The notes: generated by a model not told the origin, from the sequence alone. A stretch of DNA of 64,000 bases from Sphingomonas sp. TREG-RG-20F-R18-01 (GCF_022662475.1 NZ_JAKNQQ010000001.1:496001-560000), one strand, 5' to 3'; shown: positions 50,885 through 59,300, counted from the stretch's first letter. Made by a program: numbers and translations.

Positions 50885-53505
50885 CCGTACTTACGCAGAT
50901 CATCGGTGGAACGACGAAGCCTTCCAACGGGCTCGACATTCGCGAGACCATCAACACTCTTCTCCCGGCCGGCAAGTTCAGCGCTGCGCCGGTTGGCGTC
51001 CGCACGTCGGGATCGATCGCCACCTATCTCGCCTCCACGTCGCCGACCGCTTTCGCGCCGATCGCTGCACTGCCCGCATCGCAGATCATCGTCGACACCT
51101 CCGACCTCTACCAGACGATGTACGGGTTCGGCGGCTCGCTGACCGAGAGCGCGTGCTACGTCCTGACGCAGTATTGCACCCCGGCTCAGCGAAAGGCGAT
51201 CCTGGCCCAGACGTTCGCCGCTGATGGGTTCACGACATCTCGCATCTGCATCCTTTCGAGCGACTTCACCCCGCGTCCCGCATCGGGCTATTATACCTAT
51301 GCGGACGACTGGGACGGCGTCGACACGTCGCTCCCGACCTTCACCATCAAGCAGGATCTCGAATACATCGTGCCGGTGCTGCGCGAGGCGCTGGTGATCA
51401 ATCCCCGCCTAAAGTTCATCGCTTCGCCATGGACGCCGCTGGCTAAGATGAAGACGACCGGGACGATCTACGGCGGCACCCCGAGCTTTGTAGGCACCGC
51501 GACCAATTACGCCGCTTATGCGACATACTTCGTCAAATTCCTCAAGGCCTACCGTGATCTCGGGATCCCGGTCTGGGCGGTCACCGTCCAGAACGAGCCG
51601 ATGTATGTCGGTACCGGGTATCCGGGATGCTATTGGTCGGGCGCACAGCTCGCGACGTTCATCGGCCAGTACCTCTCGCCCACGCTGCAGGCAGCCGGGC
51701 TGAACGGGGTGCGCATCCTGACCGGCGACGTAAACTGGAACGAGGCAATCGTTCAGGGCAGCGACACGATCAGCGTGCCCTTCGCTGATGCTCAAGCCGG
51801 GCCGGTAATCGCCGGTGCGGCTTGGCACGGATACGACACGGCAACGGGCTATGAGCCCTATGACCAGGTGAAGCACTCGGCGGCAGGCAAAGAGGTGCAT
51901 TTCACCGAGTTCTGCAACACGTCGCGCGCCGCTTGGAACGCGGCGGATATGAAGGAGATGTTCGGCAACATCGCGATCGGTTCGATCCGGGCTGGCGCCC
52001 AGACCGTGACGCTCTGGAATCTGTTCCTCGACACCAATGGCCTGCCGACCCCCAGCACGACGAACACCAAGCCCGTCGCGGCGATCTCTACCGACGGCAC
52101 CGCGACCGTCACCCGGCTATCCGGATATGCGATGCTCACCCACCTCGCTCGCGCGTGCAAGCCGGGCGCGCGACGTTGCGGCAGCACCACCTTCGCAAGC
52201 GGCAAGGGCGGCACCGACGTGATGTCGGTTGCATTCCACAACCCCGATGGATCGGTCGGGGTCGTGCTGTTCAATGGCAGTGCAAGCACGCGGGTTGTCT
52301 CGCTGGTCGATGCGCGATCCGCCCTGTGTTCGTTCGTCACAATTGCTGGGGGCGAAGCGCAGACCATCACCTATAGCGGCTTGGTCGAGGGGAGCGCGCA
52401 GTTTGCAACCGGCACGATCGCCGCGCCCGGACCTGTTACCGGCCTGACTGCGACCAGCGGTAGCGGGACGGGAGTGCTGGTATGGACCGCCCCCAGCAGC
52501 ACCGATCCGGCGGGCACAGCGGGGTACCTGATCCAGCGCGGCACGACGACGGGACAGGCCTTGCGCACGATCGGTTCGACCGGCCCCGGGGTCACGACCT
52601 TCTCCGACACGGACGTCGTTGTCGGGACGCGGTACTTCTGGGTCGTCACGGCGATCGGCGCGGGCGGCCTGTCCCAAGGCAACCCCGAAGCCAACGTCAC
52701 CGTAGTAGCAGGTATCCCAGGCGCGCCCACGATTGCGGTCGCGCCGGGCAATGCGCAAAATACGGTCAACCTCTCGCAGGCGGCAGCCTCCAACGGGTCG
52801 GCCCTGACAAGCTACGACCTGTTCCGCTCGACTACGAGCGGAGGACAAGGAACCACCCCGTACGCGACGAACGTCACGTTCCCGTACGTCGACCCCGGCA
52901 CGAACGGGCAGGCGTACTTCTACACCGCGCGCGGCAACAACGCGGTCGGTGCGGGTACGATGAGCACCGAGAAAAGCGGAACGCCGAGCGCAACGTTGAC
53001 CAAGCCGGGTCCGGGCTTGCTGGTCTCGGATGACGTCGGGGCGGGCAACCCAACGGCGCAGAACAGCATCCCGACCGCAAGCTGGTCGAACACGAGCTTC
53101 ACCTTCTCACCTTCGACTTCGACGGTCACTGCTCACAATACTGTCGCAGGACCGGACGGCTCGACCCTCGACGGCTCGACGATCCGCTTCAACAGCCCGA
53201 ACGCTTCGAGCGGTTATGCTTCGGTCGAGTGCGCCACCAGTGCGAATACTGGAGCGGTCGCGCTGACTGGATCGGTCTGGCTACGTGGCAAGGTTGGGGG
53301 TGAACGCATTCAGATCCAGATGCTGGGCGGATCGCACTCTACCCTCACAACGACGCAGCTCACGCTTACGACGAGTTGGGTGAAGTATACCATTACTGGC
53401 ACCCCTGCGGCGGCGGTACGGGCGATCCTTGCCGTGGGCGCAGCGCCAACCATGGTGGCGGACGTTTCGTTCGATGCGGCTTGGGCGAACTTGGTGGCGG
53501 CATAA
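50881..53505 (+). CDS. GH30 (glucosylceramidase-like) virion glycosidase with FN3 domains
   Basis: 874 aa, no signal peptide. Residues about 75-500 are a GH30 barrel: TMYGFGGSLTESACYVLTQY, SRICILSSDFTPRP, LKFIASPWTPLAKMKTTG, acid/base Glu239 (TVQNEPMYVG) and nucleophile Glu343 (HFTEFCNTSRAAW), with the separation of 104 close to that in human GBA (235/340). Then two FN3 domains (about 520-705) and a C-terminal jelly-roll-like domain (TLDGSTIRFNSPNASSGYAS). Coupled to the second tube gene, so probably a tail-side receptor-binding or depolymerising enzyme. Substrate not proven. Confidence 0.85.
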   Translation: MTVLTQIIGGTTKPSNGLDIRETINTLLPAGKFSAAPVGVRTSGSIATYLASTSPTAFAPIAALPASQIIVDTSDLYQTMYGFGGSLTESACYVLTQYCTPAQRKAILAQTFAADGFTTSRICILSSDFTPRPASGYYTYADDWDGVDTSLPTFTIKQDLEYIVPVLREALVINPRLKFIASPWTPLAKMKTTGTIYGGTPSFVGTATNYAAYATYFVKFLKAYRDLGIPVWAVTVQNEPMYVGTGYPGCYWSGAQLATFIGQYLSPTLQAAGLNGVRILTGDVNWNEAIVQGSDTISVPFADAQAGPVIAGAAWHGYDTATGYEPYDQVKHSAAGKEVHFTEFCNTSRAAWNAADMKEMFGNIAIGSIRAGAQTVTLWNLFLDTNGLPTPSTTNTKPVAAISTDGTATVTRLSGYAMLTHLARACKPGARRCGSTTFASGKGGTDVMSVAFHNPDGSVGVVLFNGSASTRVVSLVDARSALCSFVTIAGGEAQTITYSGLVEGSAQFATGTIAAPGPVTGLTATSGSGTGVLVWTAPSSTDPAGTAGYLIQRGTTTGQALRTIGSTGPGVTTFSDTDVVVGTRYFWVVTAIGAGGLSQGNPEANVTVVAGIPGAPTIAVAPGNAQNTVNLSQAAASNGSALTSYDLFRSTTSGGQGTTPYATNVTFPYVDPGTNGQAYFYTARGNNAVGAGTMSTEKSGTPSATLTKPGPGLLVSDDVGAGNPTAQNSIPTASWSNTSFTFSPSTSTVTAHNTVAGPDGSTLDGSTIRFNSPNASSGYASVECATSANTGAVALTGSVWLRGKVGGERIQIQMLGGSHSTLTTTQLTLTTSWVKYTITGTPAAAVRAILAVGAAPTMVADVSFDAAWANLVAA

Positions 53506-53605
53506 GCCAACGCCTAGAAGTGGAGCGGCTAAGGGGTTTACCGACCCTACCACTCCACCTTGCTTGGCATCCGCACGGCGAACCGGGCCGTGCAGCTGGG
53601 TCTGC

Positions 53606-54604
53606 TCACGTCATGAACCGTCTCAGCAACGGCGCCCGAATGGCCAGCACTGCAGCAACGGTCGATATAGACGCGACGATGGTGCCGAGGAAAATGAACT
53701 GCCACGGACCCGTGTCAACCGTTTGACGGAACATCCATATGAAGAGCACGTGAATCAAATAGATCCCAAGACTTGCATTCCCCAGCCAGCTCAGCGTTTG
53801 CACCGCTGGAGAATTGTTTAGGCACCTAGCCAAATTGAAAACTGCCGCACCGTACGCGAAGACCGCCAACAGACTCTCGGCGTTGCCGATCGCTTTGTTA
53901 CCTACGACCATAATTACGAAGTATCGTTCTACGAACATCGCGGAGATGGCCACTGCGCACAGAACTGCCGCGATCGAAAGGTTCGTCGGTCGCGTGCCCC
54001 GGAAAAGATACCCCATAAGGACGAAAGCTGGCGCGGCCAGCTGGCGCTTGAAATCGTTAAGATGTGAAGAGTAGTGCGGCATTCCGACCAGCGAATGGTA
54101 ATTTGCTAAGAACGGTCCACCTATCGCCAGTAGGGCGGCGACAGCGATAGCCAACGTTCGACCACCGAGTGCAAGCGTCAACGTTAACGTCGCCAAACCA
54201 AATATCAGTGCAGGCAGGAACCATAAATGAAAGGCTGGACCGCCGTCGACCAAAGTCATGATACGCCAATGTCCAGGTAGTTTCCCGGGAACGAACACCG
54301 CTGCGCTGATGAAAAATAGATACCAGACCACGTAAATTGGAGCAATCCGGACGACCGAGCGCTTGAGGTTGGCGAACGCCCCGCGTTCGGGACGGAAATA
54401 GTAGCCGCTGGTGATAAAGAAGAACGGTACGGCGCACCGGCAGATCACGTCGACGACCACCGCCCAGCCGGGTAACCCTAGTGGACGATCTGGGCCAACG
54501 GCGACCGGCGGCAGAATGTGTATGCCGATAACCAAGAGCGCCATTGCATAGCGGAAAGCATCGATCCCGCGATCACGCAGGTGAAGTGTGGCTGGCGTAT
54601 TCAT
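53606..54604 (-). CDS. Membrane acyltransferase (acyltransferase-3/OafA type)
   Basis: 332 aa from 54604, with 8-10 hydrophobic segments. RGIDAFRYAMALLVIGIHIL carries the conserved His of the family, followed by CAVPFFFITSGYYF, RIAPIYVVWYLFF, HLWFLPALIFG and GIYLIHVLFIW. Transfers acetyl or other acyl groups to surface polysaccharide or lipid sugars. Antisense to the tail genes, in lower-GC DNA: a moron for lysogenic conversion. A longer start at 54667 is possible. Confidence 0.85.
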   Translation of the reverse strand: MNTPATLHLRDRGIDAFRYAMALLVIGIHILPPVAVGPDRPLGLPGWAVVVDVICRCAVPFFFITSGYYFRPERGAFANLKRSVVRIAPIYVVWYLFFISAAVFVPGKLPGHWRIMTLVDGGPAFHLWFLPALIFGLATLTLTLALGGRTLAIAVAALLAIGGPFLANYHSLVGMPHYSSHLNDFKRQLAAPAFVLMGYLFRGTRPTNLSIAAVLCAVAISAMFVERYFVIMVVGNKAIGNAESLLAVFAYGAAVFNLARCLNNSPAVQTLSWLGNASLGIYLIHVLFIWMFRQTVDTGPWQFIFLGTIVASISTVAAVLAIRAPLLRRFMT

Positions 54605-54917
54605 CTCGTAGCGATTTCCGGGCCCCTGTGCCGGTCCGAAAGGATTGCTGCTGCTCGTCCCAGTCATCTGCACCCACTCTTTAGCCGATGTGCTTGCGAT
54701 AACCGCGCACCCGGCCGCCGCCAAGCAGCTCCAAAGAAACAATGATCCGTCCCAGATGCGCCTTACGTATCGCTGACCATGTTTGCCCGACCCGCCGGCG
54801 AACCGATTGGAACTGCGTCGCGCATTGGCAATCCGAGCCGAGTTCCGACCTCCCTCGAAGTCAAACCCAACCCTATCCGAGCCAGGGTTCTTAGGCTCGT
54901 CCACGGAGGATACGCAT
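54605..54917. promoter_or_regulatory. Divergent promoter region of acyltransferase and hydrolase
   Basis: The 313 bp between the two start codons contain no gene I accept; reading frames that cross it lack family-like sequence. The region must hold the two divergent promoters and should let both genes be expressed apart from the late operon. Confidence 0.45.
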
Positions 54918-56525
54918 ATGTTGAGGACGTTAATCGTGTTGGGCCTACTCGTGCCGGCGATTGCCTATGGCCAAGACAGAGCCACGCTCGACACCCGCCA
55001 ATTGCTTGCAGAGACGGTCACTACCGCTAAGCCGCGCGCGGAGTTCCTCAACGGCACGCGCGATAGCCTGCCCGCATTCGTGCGCGTGCTGGCGAAGTAC
55101 AAGCAGCTGACCGCCGCACCTGTGGTCGTGAAGGATCCAGCCGGTTTGCCATCACCTGCGCCGGCGAAGAAGGCGGTCGGTATGAACCTGTCCGGCCTCT
55201 CATGGTACGCGTCGCGCCAGACGTTCACGAACCTGTTGCAAGGCGGGTATTGGGCGATCAATTGGGCACAGGTCCCGAGCGACAAGCTGGACGCATTAGG
55301 CTACCCGAAAGACTGGTCGCAATCGTATGTCCGCCTCCTCGGCGCGCCGACCGGCGGCTGGGTGAACCAGACCAGCATCGCATGCAGCTGGAAGGGCAGC
55401 GGTACCCTGACCCACAGCGGGAGCATCAACCAGGTCAAGGGCGACCACACGTTGACGTTCGATATGCCGTCCTGGGGCGGCGCGGTGAAAAATACGTGGT
55501 TCAGCCTTTACGGGGTGAGCGCGGCCGATCCATTCCGCGAGTTCGAATGCCACGACGCGAAAAACGCCTCAGGGAACGAATTCTCGGAAGAGGTAATCGC
55601 TAGCTCAAGCAAGTACGCCGTCCTGCGCTTCATGGACTGGAACGAGACGAACAGTAGCCCGGCGCGCACGGCAGCCAACCGGCCTGATCCGCGGACGCTC
55701 GACAATCCGGGTCAGGCGCTGGAGAACCAGATGCGGCTGGCCAAGCTGGCCGATGCTGATCCGTGGTTCAATCACTCCTGGAACGACGATGCGACCTATA
55801 TGCAGTGGGCCGCGAAGCAGGCACACGACACGCTGCCGGCTGGGCACAAGATCTACGTAGAGCTCAGCAACGAGGTCTGGAATTTCCAGTTTTGGCAGGC
55901 GCAGGACAACCTCACGCAGGCGACCACGCTGAAGATCAACCCGAACAACGGCTACGGCGCGTGGCAGAACTATTCGCGCCGAGCCATCGACATGTTCAAG
56001 ATCTGGGAAGCCGCATTCGCCGATCGCCCGAAGGACCTGGTGCGTGTGCTCGGCACCCAGTCCGCCTACCCCGAGGTCACGCGGCAGGAGATGAGCTACC
56101 CGGGGATTGCGGATCACGTCGACGCGATCGCTGGCGCGCCGTATTTCAGCCATGACCGGCAGGTGCCGTACAGCGACGCCCTGTTGCAGGCCAGCGTGAC
56201 CGATGCGGTAGCCACGCTCAAGACGACCTGCGACATCGCCCGCGCGAGCGCCCCGAATATCCGCTGCATCACCTACGAGGGTGGCCAACACGAGCTACCG
56301 ACGGCGCTGCTTTCTCAGGATCAGTTCGAAACGCTCGAACGCAGCCAATTCATGGGCGACATGTATTCCCAGTACCTGAAGGCCATCTCGGCACAGGCTG
56401 ACCTGGTCATGCTGTTCAACGACGTCGGCCCGATCAGCAAGTACGGCGCGTGGGGGGCACAGGAATACGGCGGCCAGGTCGGCGCGCCAAAGCAGGTAGC
56501 CGTCGAGAGGTTCCTGCAGCAATAA
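54918..56525 (+). CDS. Secreted glycoside-hydrolase-like protein
   Basis: 535 aa. Signal peptide MLRTLIVLGLLVPAIAYG; GGAGGA before the ATG decides the start. The barrel-like part holds KIYVELSNEVWNFQFWQ with Glu319 (the Asn-Glu acid/base pattern of clan GH-A) and CITYEGGQHELPTALL with Glu454 as candidate nucleophile. KAVGMNLSGLSWYASRQTF opens the domain. The GH family cannot be assigned. Because of the signal peptide it acts outside the cytoplasmic membrane. Divergent from the acyltransferase, so both may alter the cell surface. Confidence 0.68.
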   Translation: MLRTLIVLGLLVPAIAYGQDRATLDTRQLLAETVTTAKPRAEFLNGTRDSLPAFVRVLAKYKQLTAAPVVVKDPAGLPSPAPAKKAVGMNLSGLSWYASRQTFTNLLQGGYWAINWAQVPSDKLDALGYPKDWSQSYVRLLGAPTGGWVNQTSIACSWKGSGTLTHSGSINQVKGDHTLTFDMPSWGGAVKNTWFSLYGVSAADPFREFECHDAKNASGNEFSEEVIASSSKYAVLRFMDWNETNSSPARTAANRPDPRTLDNPGQALENQMRLAKLADADPWFNHSWNDDATYMQWAAKQAHDTLPAGHKIYVELSNEVWNFQFWQAQDNLTQATTLKINPNNGYGAWQNYSRRAIDMFKIWEAAFADRPKDLVRVLGTQSAYPEVTRQEMSYPGIADHVDAIAGAPYFSHDRQVPYSDALLQASVTDAVATLKTTCDIARASAPNIRCITYEGGQHELPTALLSQDQFETLERSQFMGDMYSQYLKAISAQADLVMLFNDVGPISKYGAWGAQEYGGQVGAPKQVAVERFLQQ

Positions 56526-57079
56526 AAGCCGATTGGCGGAGCTGTGCCGAAGTCTCAGCAGCTCTCCGCGCGACGATCAATCTGAGGGAGGCGGGCCGCG
56601 GTAGAGGAATCATACCGCGGCCCTGGCCGACTCGATCTGTTGGGGGGACGAGATCGGTTGCTCACTATGCTAGGCAAATCGGTGACGTATGCAACCGATT
56701 ACTTTTAAACACTTTTTGCCAAGCCAGCGTTACACTCCGGCGCTGCAAGTATGATACTAATTGCTCGGTCACCTAGGAAAGCGGCCGGAGCGGGCTGCAG
56801 TTCGGATAGCGCATCAACTGCATCCTGTTTCGCGCTGTATGGTTATTTCTTGCCCCTAGCGCGGTTAGGCCTGCTGTTTACCACCTATCGCCGTTCCTGT
56901 TCCGCGCCGAGGCGCATTGATTGAAAGAACGCCGACGTATTCGGGAGCAGCACCAGACACGCAACGGTTTAGCGACATGAGGCGACGCGCGCCGCACTCA
57001 ACTCGCAGTATATGCGCTTGTAAGCTATTGTTTACAGATTGATTTCGGGCAAATTCTAACAATCCCGCTTTTCTGCCAT
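56526..57079. other. Gene-free 550-bp stretch
   Basis: Only one structure stands out, the hairpin at 56593-56623. The DNA is AT-richer than its surroundings. Frames on both strands look like chance. A tRNA-Arg copy or att core was looked for here and not found. Confidence 0.5.
56593..56623. terminator. GC-rich hairpin after the hydrolase gene
   Basis: GGGCCGCGGTA (56593-56603) pairs with TACCGCGGCCC (56613-56623) around a 9-nt loop. There is no U-tract, so it may be a Rho-aided or mRNA-stabilising structure. Confidence 0.5.
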
Positions 57080-57095
57080 TGGCACGGTTTCTGCA
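57080..57095 (+). promoter_or_regulatory. Sigma-54 promoter of the PEP-CTERM gene
   Basis: TGGCACGGTTTCTGCA: the GG at 57081-57082 and GC at 57093-57094 are exactly 10 nt apart, and the sequence differs at one position from the RpoN consensus TGGCACG-N4-TTGCA. Transcription would start near 57106, 36 bp before the ATG. Confidence 0.7.
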
Positions 57096-57141
57096 CTGGG
57101 CAAACGCGATGCGGCGCAGTGCCGTGCTCGAAGGGGATGCC

Positions 57142-57693
57142 ATGAAATTGAATATGATTTTGCTCGCTGGAGCCGCCATGCTTGTCGGTACGGGTGCACA
57201 AGCCCAAACTCTCAGCAACTCGAACGCTAACGGCTATGTCACGACGACCGCTCTGCCGGGCACGTTCTCTCTCACGGGTGGCGACAATGGCTCGGGCACC
57301 TTCGGAGATACCTTGTATACCGACACTGCGATGGGCCCGCTTTCGATCGCCGGGACCTTCAATTACCAGTCGTTTGATGTGGATGGTGGGGTTTTCGACC
57401 CGGCTGGTTACATCCTTGGTGGCACGCTTTTCCAGCTTTCCAACAGCGGTGCTTCCTCGAACGGAAACTTCAGCTTCAATGTCGGGGCGGGCCAGACCTA
57501 CGGTTTCTACGTCCACACGACCGATAACCGGTTTGGACCGGGTCGCATTTCGGTCGTGAGCAATGCGTTCGCTGCCGCAACTGGCGCCGTCCCCGAGCCC
57601 GCCACTTGGGCGATGATGCTCGCCGGCTTCGGCATGATCGGCTTTGCTGCGCGTAAGCGCTCGTCGGTCAAGACTGCCGTCAGCTACGCGTAA
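57142..57693 (+). CDS. PEPxxWA-CTERM sorting-signal protein
   Basis: 183 aa. Signal peptide LNMILLAGAAMLVGTGAQAQ; Ser/Thr/Gly/Asn-rich beta body; C-terminal AVPEPATWAMMLAGFGMIGF, then AARKRSS, which is the PEP motif, transmembrane helix and basic cluster recognised by exosortase. Such proteins are exported and linked to exopolysaccharide production. AAGGGGA lies before the ATG. A sigma-54 promoter upstream and a terminator downstream make a single-gene unit. No exosortase is in the window. Confidence 0.9.
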   Translation: MKLNMILLAGAAMLVGTGAQAQTLSNSNANGYVTTTALPGTFSLTGGDNGSGTFGDTLYTDTAMGPLSIAGTFNYQSFDVDGGVFDPAGYILGGTLFQLSNSGASSNGNFSFNVGAGQTYGFYVHTTDNRFGPGRISVVSNAFAAATGAVPEPATWAMMLAGFGMIGFAARKRSSVKTAVSYA

Positions 57694-57712
57694 ACCGTCC
57701 AAGCAGATATTG

Positions 57713-57742
57713 AGCCGCCGGTCGCAAGATCGGCGGCTTTCT
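57713..57742 (+). terminator. Rho-independent terminator of the PEP-CTERM gene
   Basis: AGCCGCCG (57713-57720) and CGGCGGCT (57731-57738) form an 8-bp stem with a 10-nt loop, followed by TTCTT. Confidence 0.75.
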
Positions 57743-57770
57743 TATGTGGAGCTTCGACCACCGGCCGTCG

Positions 57771-58037
57771 CTAGCTGCACCAAGCCCCCGACTTCCCCAG
57801 CTGCACCAGGATCCCGTTGAACGCCCCGCTGACGTTCTGCGCCCGGCCGATCGGCTCGTCATAGCTGGCAGCCTCCCACAGGTTCGTCAGCGGCCAGCGT
57901 TCGGGGCAATGGGGCAGCAGCACGCGCAGGGCCAGGCGGACGGGGACGGTATCGACCTTCTCCCGGCGGCTGGTCTCAACCGCATCGCGCAGGATCTGTA
58001 CGGCTAAGGCGATCGTAGTGCGGTCAGCGAAGCGCAT
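57771..58037 (-). CDS. Hypothetical protein, end of decayed brn operon
   Basis: 88 aa. TTIALAVQILRDAVETSRRE and CPERWPLTNLWEAASYDEPI; helical, soluble, with Cys and Trp. Similar short proteins occur in sphingomonad prophages; role unknown. The start overlaps the stop of the membrane peptide upstream. Confidence 0.55.
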   Translation of the reverse strand: MRFADRTTIALAVQILRDAVETSRREKVDTVPVRLALRVLLPHCPERWPLTNLWEAASYDEPIGRAQNVSGAFNGILVQLGKSGAWCS

Positions 58038-58128
58038 GGCCCATTACCTTCAAACTCGCGGCAGCCTGCGGAGCCAACGACAACGCCACGATCACCAAGA
58101 TCGCTACCCAACTGACTAAGCCAATCAA
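58024..58128 (-). CDS. 34-aa membrane peptide
   Basis: From a TTG that overlaps the TGA of the upstream regulator remnant (TTGA): IGLVSWVAILVIVALSLAPQ is one transmembrane helix, then a short basic tail. The unusual TTG start is the same as at the brnA/regulator junction, which supports the call. Function unknown. Confidence 0.4.
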   Translation of the reverse strand: MIGLVSWVAILVIVALSLAPQAAASLKVMGHALR

Positions 58129-58367
58129 GGCTCCCAGTCTTCCCGCTCGCCAAACATCCGCGGATCGACCCGGAAGTATCGCGCCAGCAGCTGCTACTCT
58201 TCGACCGGAAGGCGCTTTGGCCCCGCGCCGTGCGCGAACCGCGACAGATATCCGGGAGGCCGGCGCAGCATGCGCGATAGGGCGGCGAGCGTCACGTGGT
58301 GCTCGACGGCAAGCGATCGCAGCGTTTCGCGTACCTGGTCGGGTGTGGCGGCGACGATAGGCTTCAA
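58125..58367 (-). pseudogene. HTH regulator interrupted by an in-frame TAG
   Basis: Starting at a TTG overlapping the brnA stop, the frame reads AATPDQVRETLRSLAVEHHV, then LRRPPGYLSRFAHG...PVEE, meets TAG at 58194-58196, then continues in the same frame as QLLARYFRVDPRMFGEREDW to a TGA at 58125. Both parts belong to one small HTH family of sphingomonads, so a single base change to amber has split the gene. The 57-codon N-terminal part retains the helix-turn-helix. Confidence 0.72.
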
Positions 58368-58630
58368 AGACCAACGGCTTTGCGCACCGCCTCATTGATG
58401 CGAGTCTGCCAGCCGGGACCGTCCGCGCGGAAGCGATCAAGCACGTCCTTGTCCAAGCGAAGCGTGACGCTCTCCTTGTTGCTTCCCGCCGGACGACCAC
58501 CCGGTCGCCTTACTAGCGACGCAACCACATGCGGCGGCAGCACTTCAGACGCTGGACGAGACCGAGCAGTTGTCTCTTCCGTCCATTCTGGGTTCTCGTC
58601 GAAGCCCTGAGGGGGCGGCACCTTACTCAT
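58364..58630 (-). CDS. brnA: BrnA-type antitoxin, orphan
   Basis: 88 aa. PAGSNKESVTLRLDKDVLDR followed by FRADGPGWQTRINEAVRKAV is the ribbon-helix-helix end of BrnA antitoxins; an N-terminal polar region should neutralise the BrnT RNase. Its ATG overlaps the end of a truncated brnT reading frame. With the toxin destroyed it is an orphan that may still repress the promoter or protect against related toxins. Confidence 0.8.
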   Translation of the reverse strand: MSKVPPPQGFDENPEWTEETTARSRPASEVLPPHVVASLVRRPGGRPAGSNKESVTLRLDKDVLDRFRADGPGWQTRINEAVRKAVGL

Positions 58631-58696
58631 AACGACGCACCTTCTTTCCCCGCGCGCAGCGAAGGCTGATCAAACGAATGCCGCTCTTGCCTGAAC
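58623..58696 (-). pseudogene. C-terminal remnant of BrnT toxin
   Basis: About 24 codons ending SGIRLISLRCARGKKVRRYE and stop, the typical BrnT C-terminus (I-R-x-I-S-x-R-x-A). Everything upstream is replaced by the intergenic repeat starting at 58696, so the RNase core is missing and no start is available. Confidence 0.7.
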
Positions 58697-58779
58697 CGCA
58701 GCTATGAGTGTTGGTCATTATCGCAGGTCCGGCCGGTCTAAAAGCGGACGGACTGGAAACGCCCACTTTCGGACATTCC
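58696..58779. repeat. Intergenic repeat, long copy A
   Basis: About 84 bp nearly identical to 59708-59790: CCGCAGCTATGAGTG, then TATCGCAGGTCCGGCCGGTC, TAAAAGCGGACGGACTGGAA and ending AACGCCCACTTTCGGACATT. It borders the truncated brnT exactly. Confidence 0.85.
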
Positions 58780-58822
58780 TCACCCTACGTTTCGCGTTCA
58801 AATCCTGCTATCTTCGCATTCG

Positions 58823-59158
58823 ATGCTGGCTGATCTAACTATCCTTCTCGGAACCTTGACCCTGATGGGCTTGGTGGCTTGGCGCGCGAACGCGACCTTG
58901 CCAGCGGGGCGGTTGCCCATGGGCCGCACGGAAGAGGCAAGCACGAATCGCTTGCTCGTCCTCTTGCAGACGCCGCTTTTATTTGTCGTATCTCTGATCT
59001 TCATCGGCCTGTCAGATGCGTTCAAGAACGGGCCATTGGCTCATGGAATACTGGCACCAGTTCCTATCGCATTCCTCTCGTTGGTGATGCTGGTTGCCCA
59101 GCAAGCGCAGTTCTGGGGAGTAAGAAGGATTATGCGAAAGCACCGTCCTCCAGCGTGA
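58823..59158 (+). CDS. Small integral membrane protein
   Basis: 111 aa with three hydrophobic segments (LTILLGTLTLMGLVAWRANA; LLFVVSLIFIGLSDAF; PVPIAFLSLVMLVAQQA) and a basic C-terminus. Family not recognised. It starts 44 bp after repeat copy A. Confidence 0.55.
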   Translation: MLADLTILLGTLTLMGLVAWRANATLPAGRLPMGRTEEASTNRLLVLLQTPLLFVVSLIFIGLSDAFKNGPLAHGILAPVPIAFLSLVMLVAQQAQFWGVRRIMRKHRPPA

Positions 59159-59280
59159 CCGCACGCCGCAGCCTGTATGTCGGCTCACCACCATTTTAGC
59201 CGTTCCGGCCACGATCCAGCGAGTGCACCTCCTGAAAGCTGACCGGCGGCTATCGGCTAAGAAAGCAGCTGGTCTCAAAT

Positions 59281-59298
59281 CGCCCAATTGCGGACGTT
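59281..59298. repeat. Intergenic repeat, short copy
   Basis: CGCCCAATTGCGGACGTT, the core shared by the repeat family; lies just after the zinc-ribbon membrane protein (minus strand). Confidence 0.6.
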
Positions 59299-59300
59299 AA

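Noticed and set aside
57079..57141. Upstream TTG start for the PEP-CTERM gene
   Set aside because: It would place translation inside the sigma-54 promoter; the ATG at 57142 has a ribosome site and a proper signal peptide.
56865..57218. Minus-strand 117-aa frame upstream of the PEP-CTERM gene
   Set aside because: It overlaps promoter and signal-peptide code of the PEP-CTERM gene and lacks any family-like pattern.
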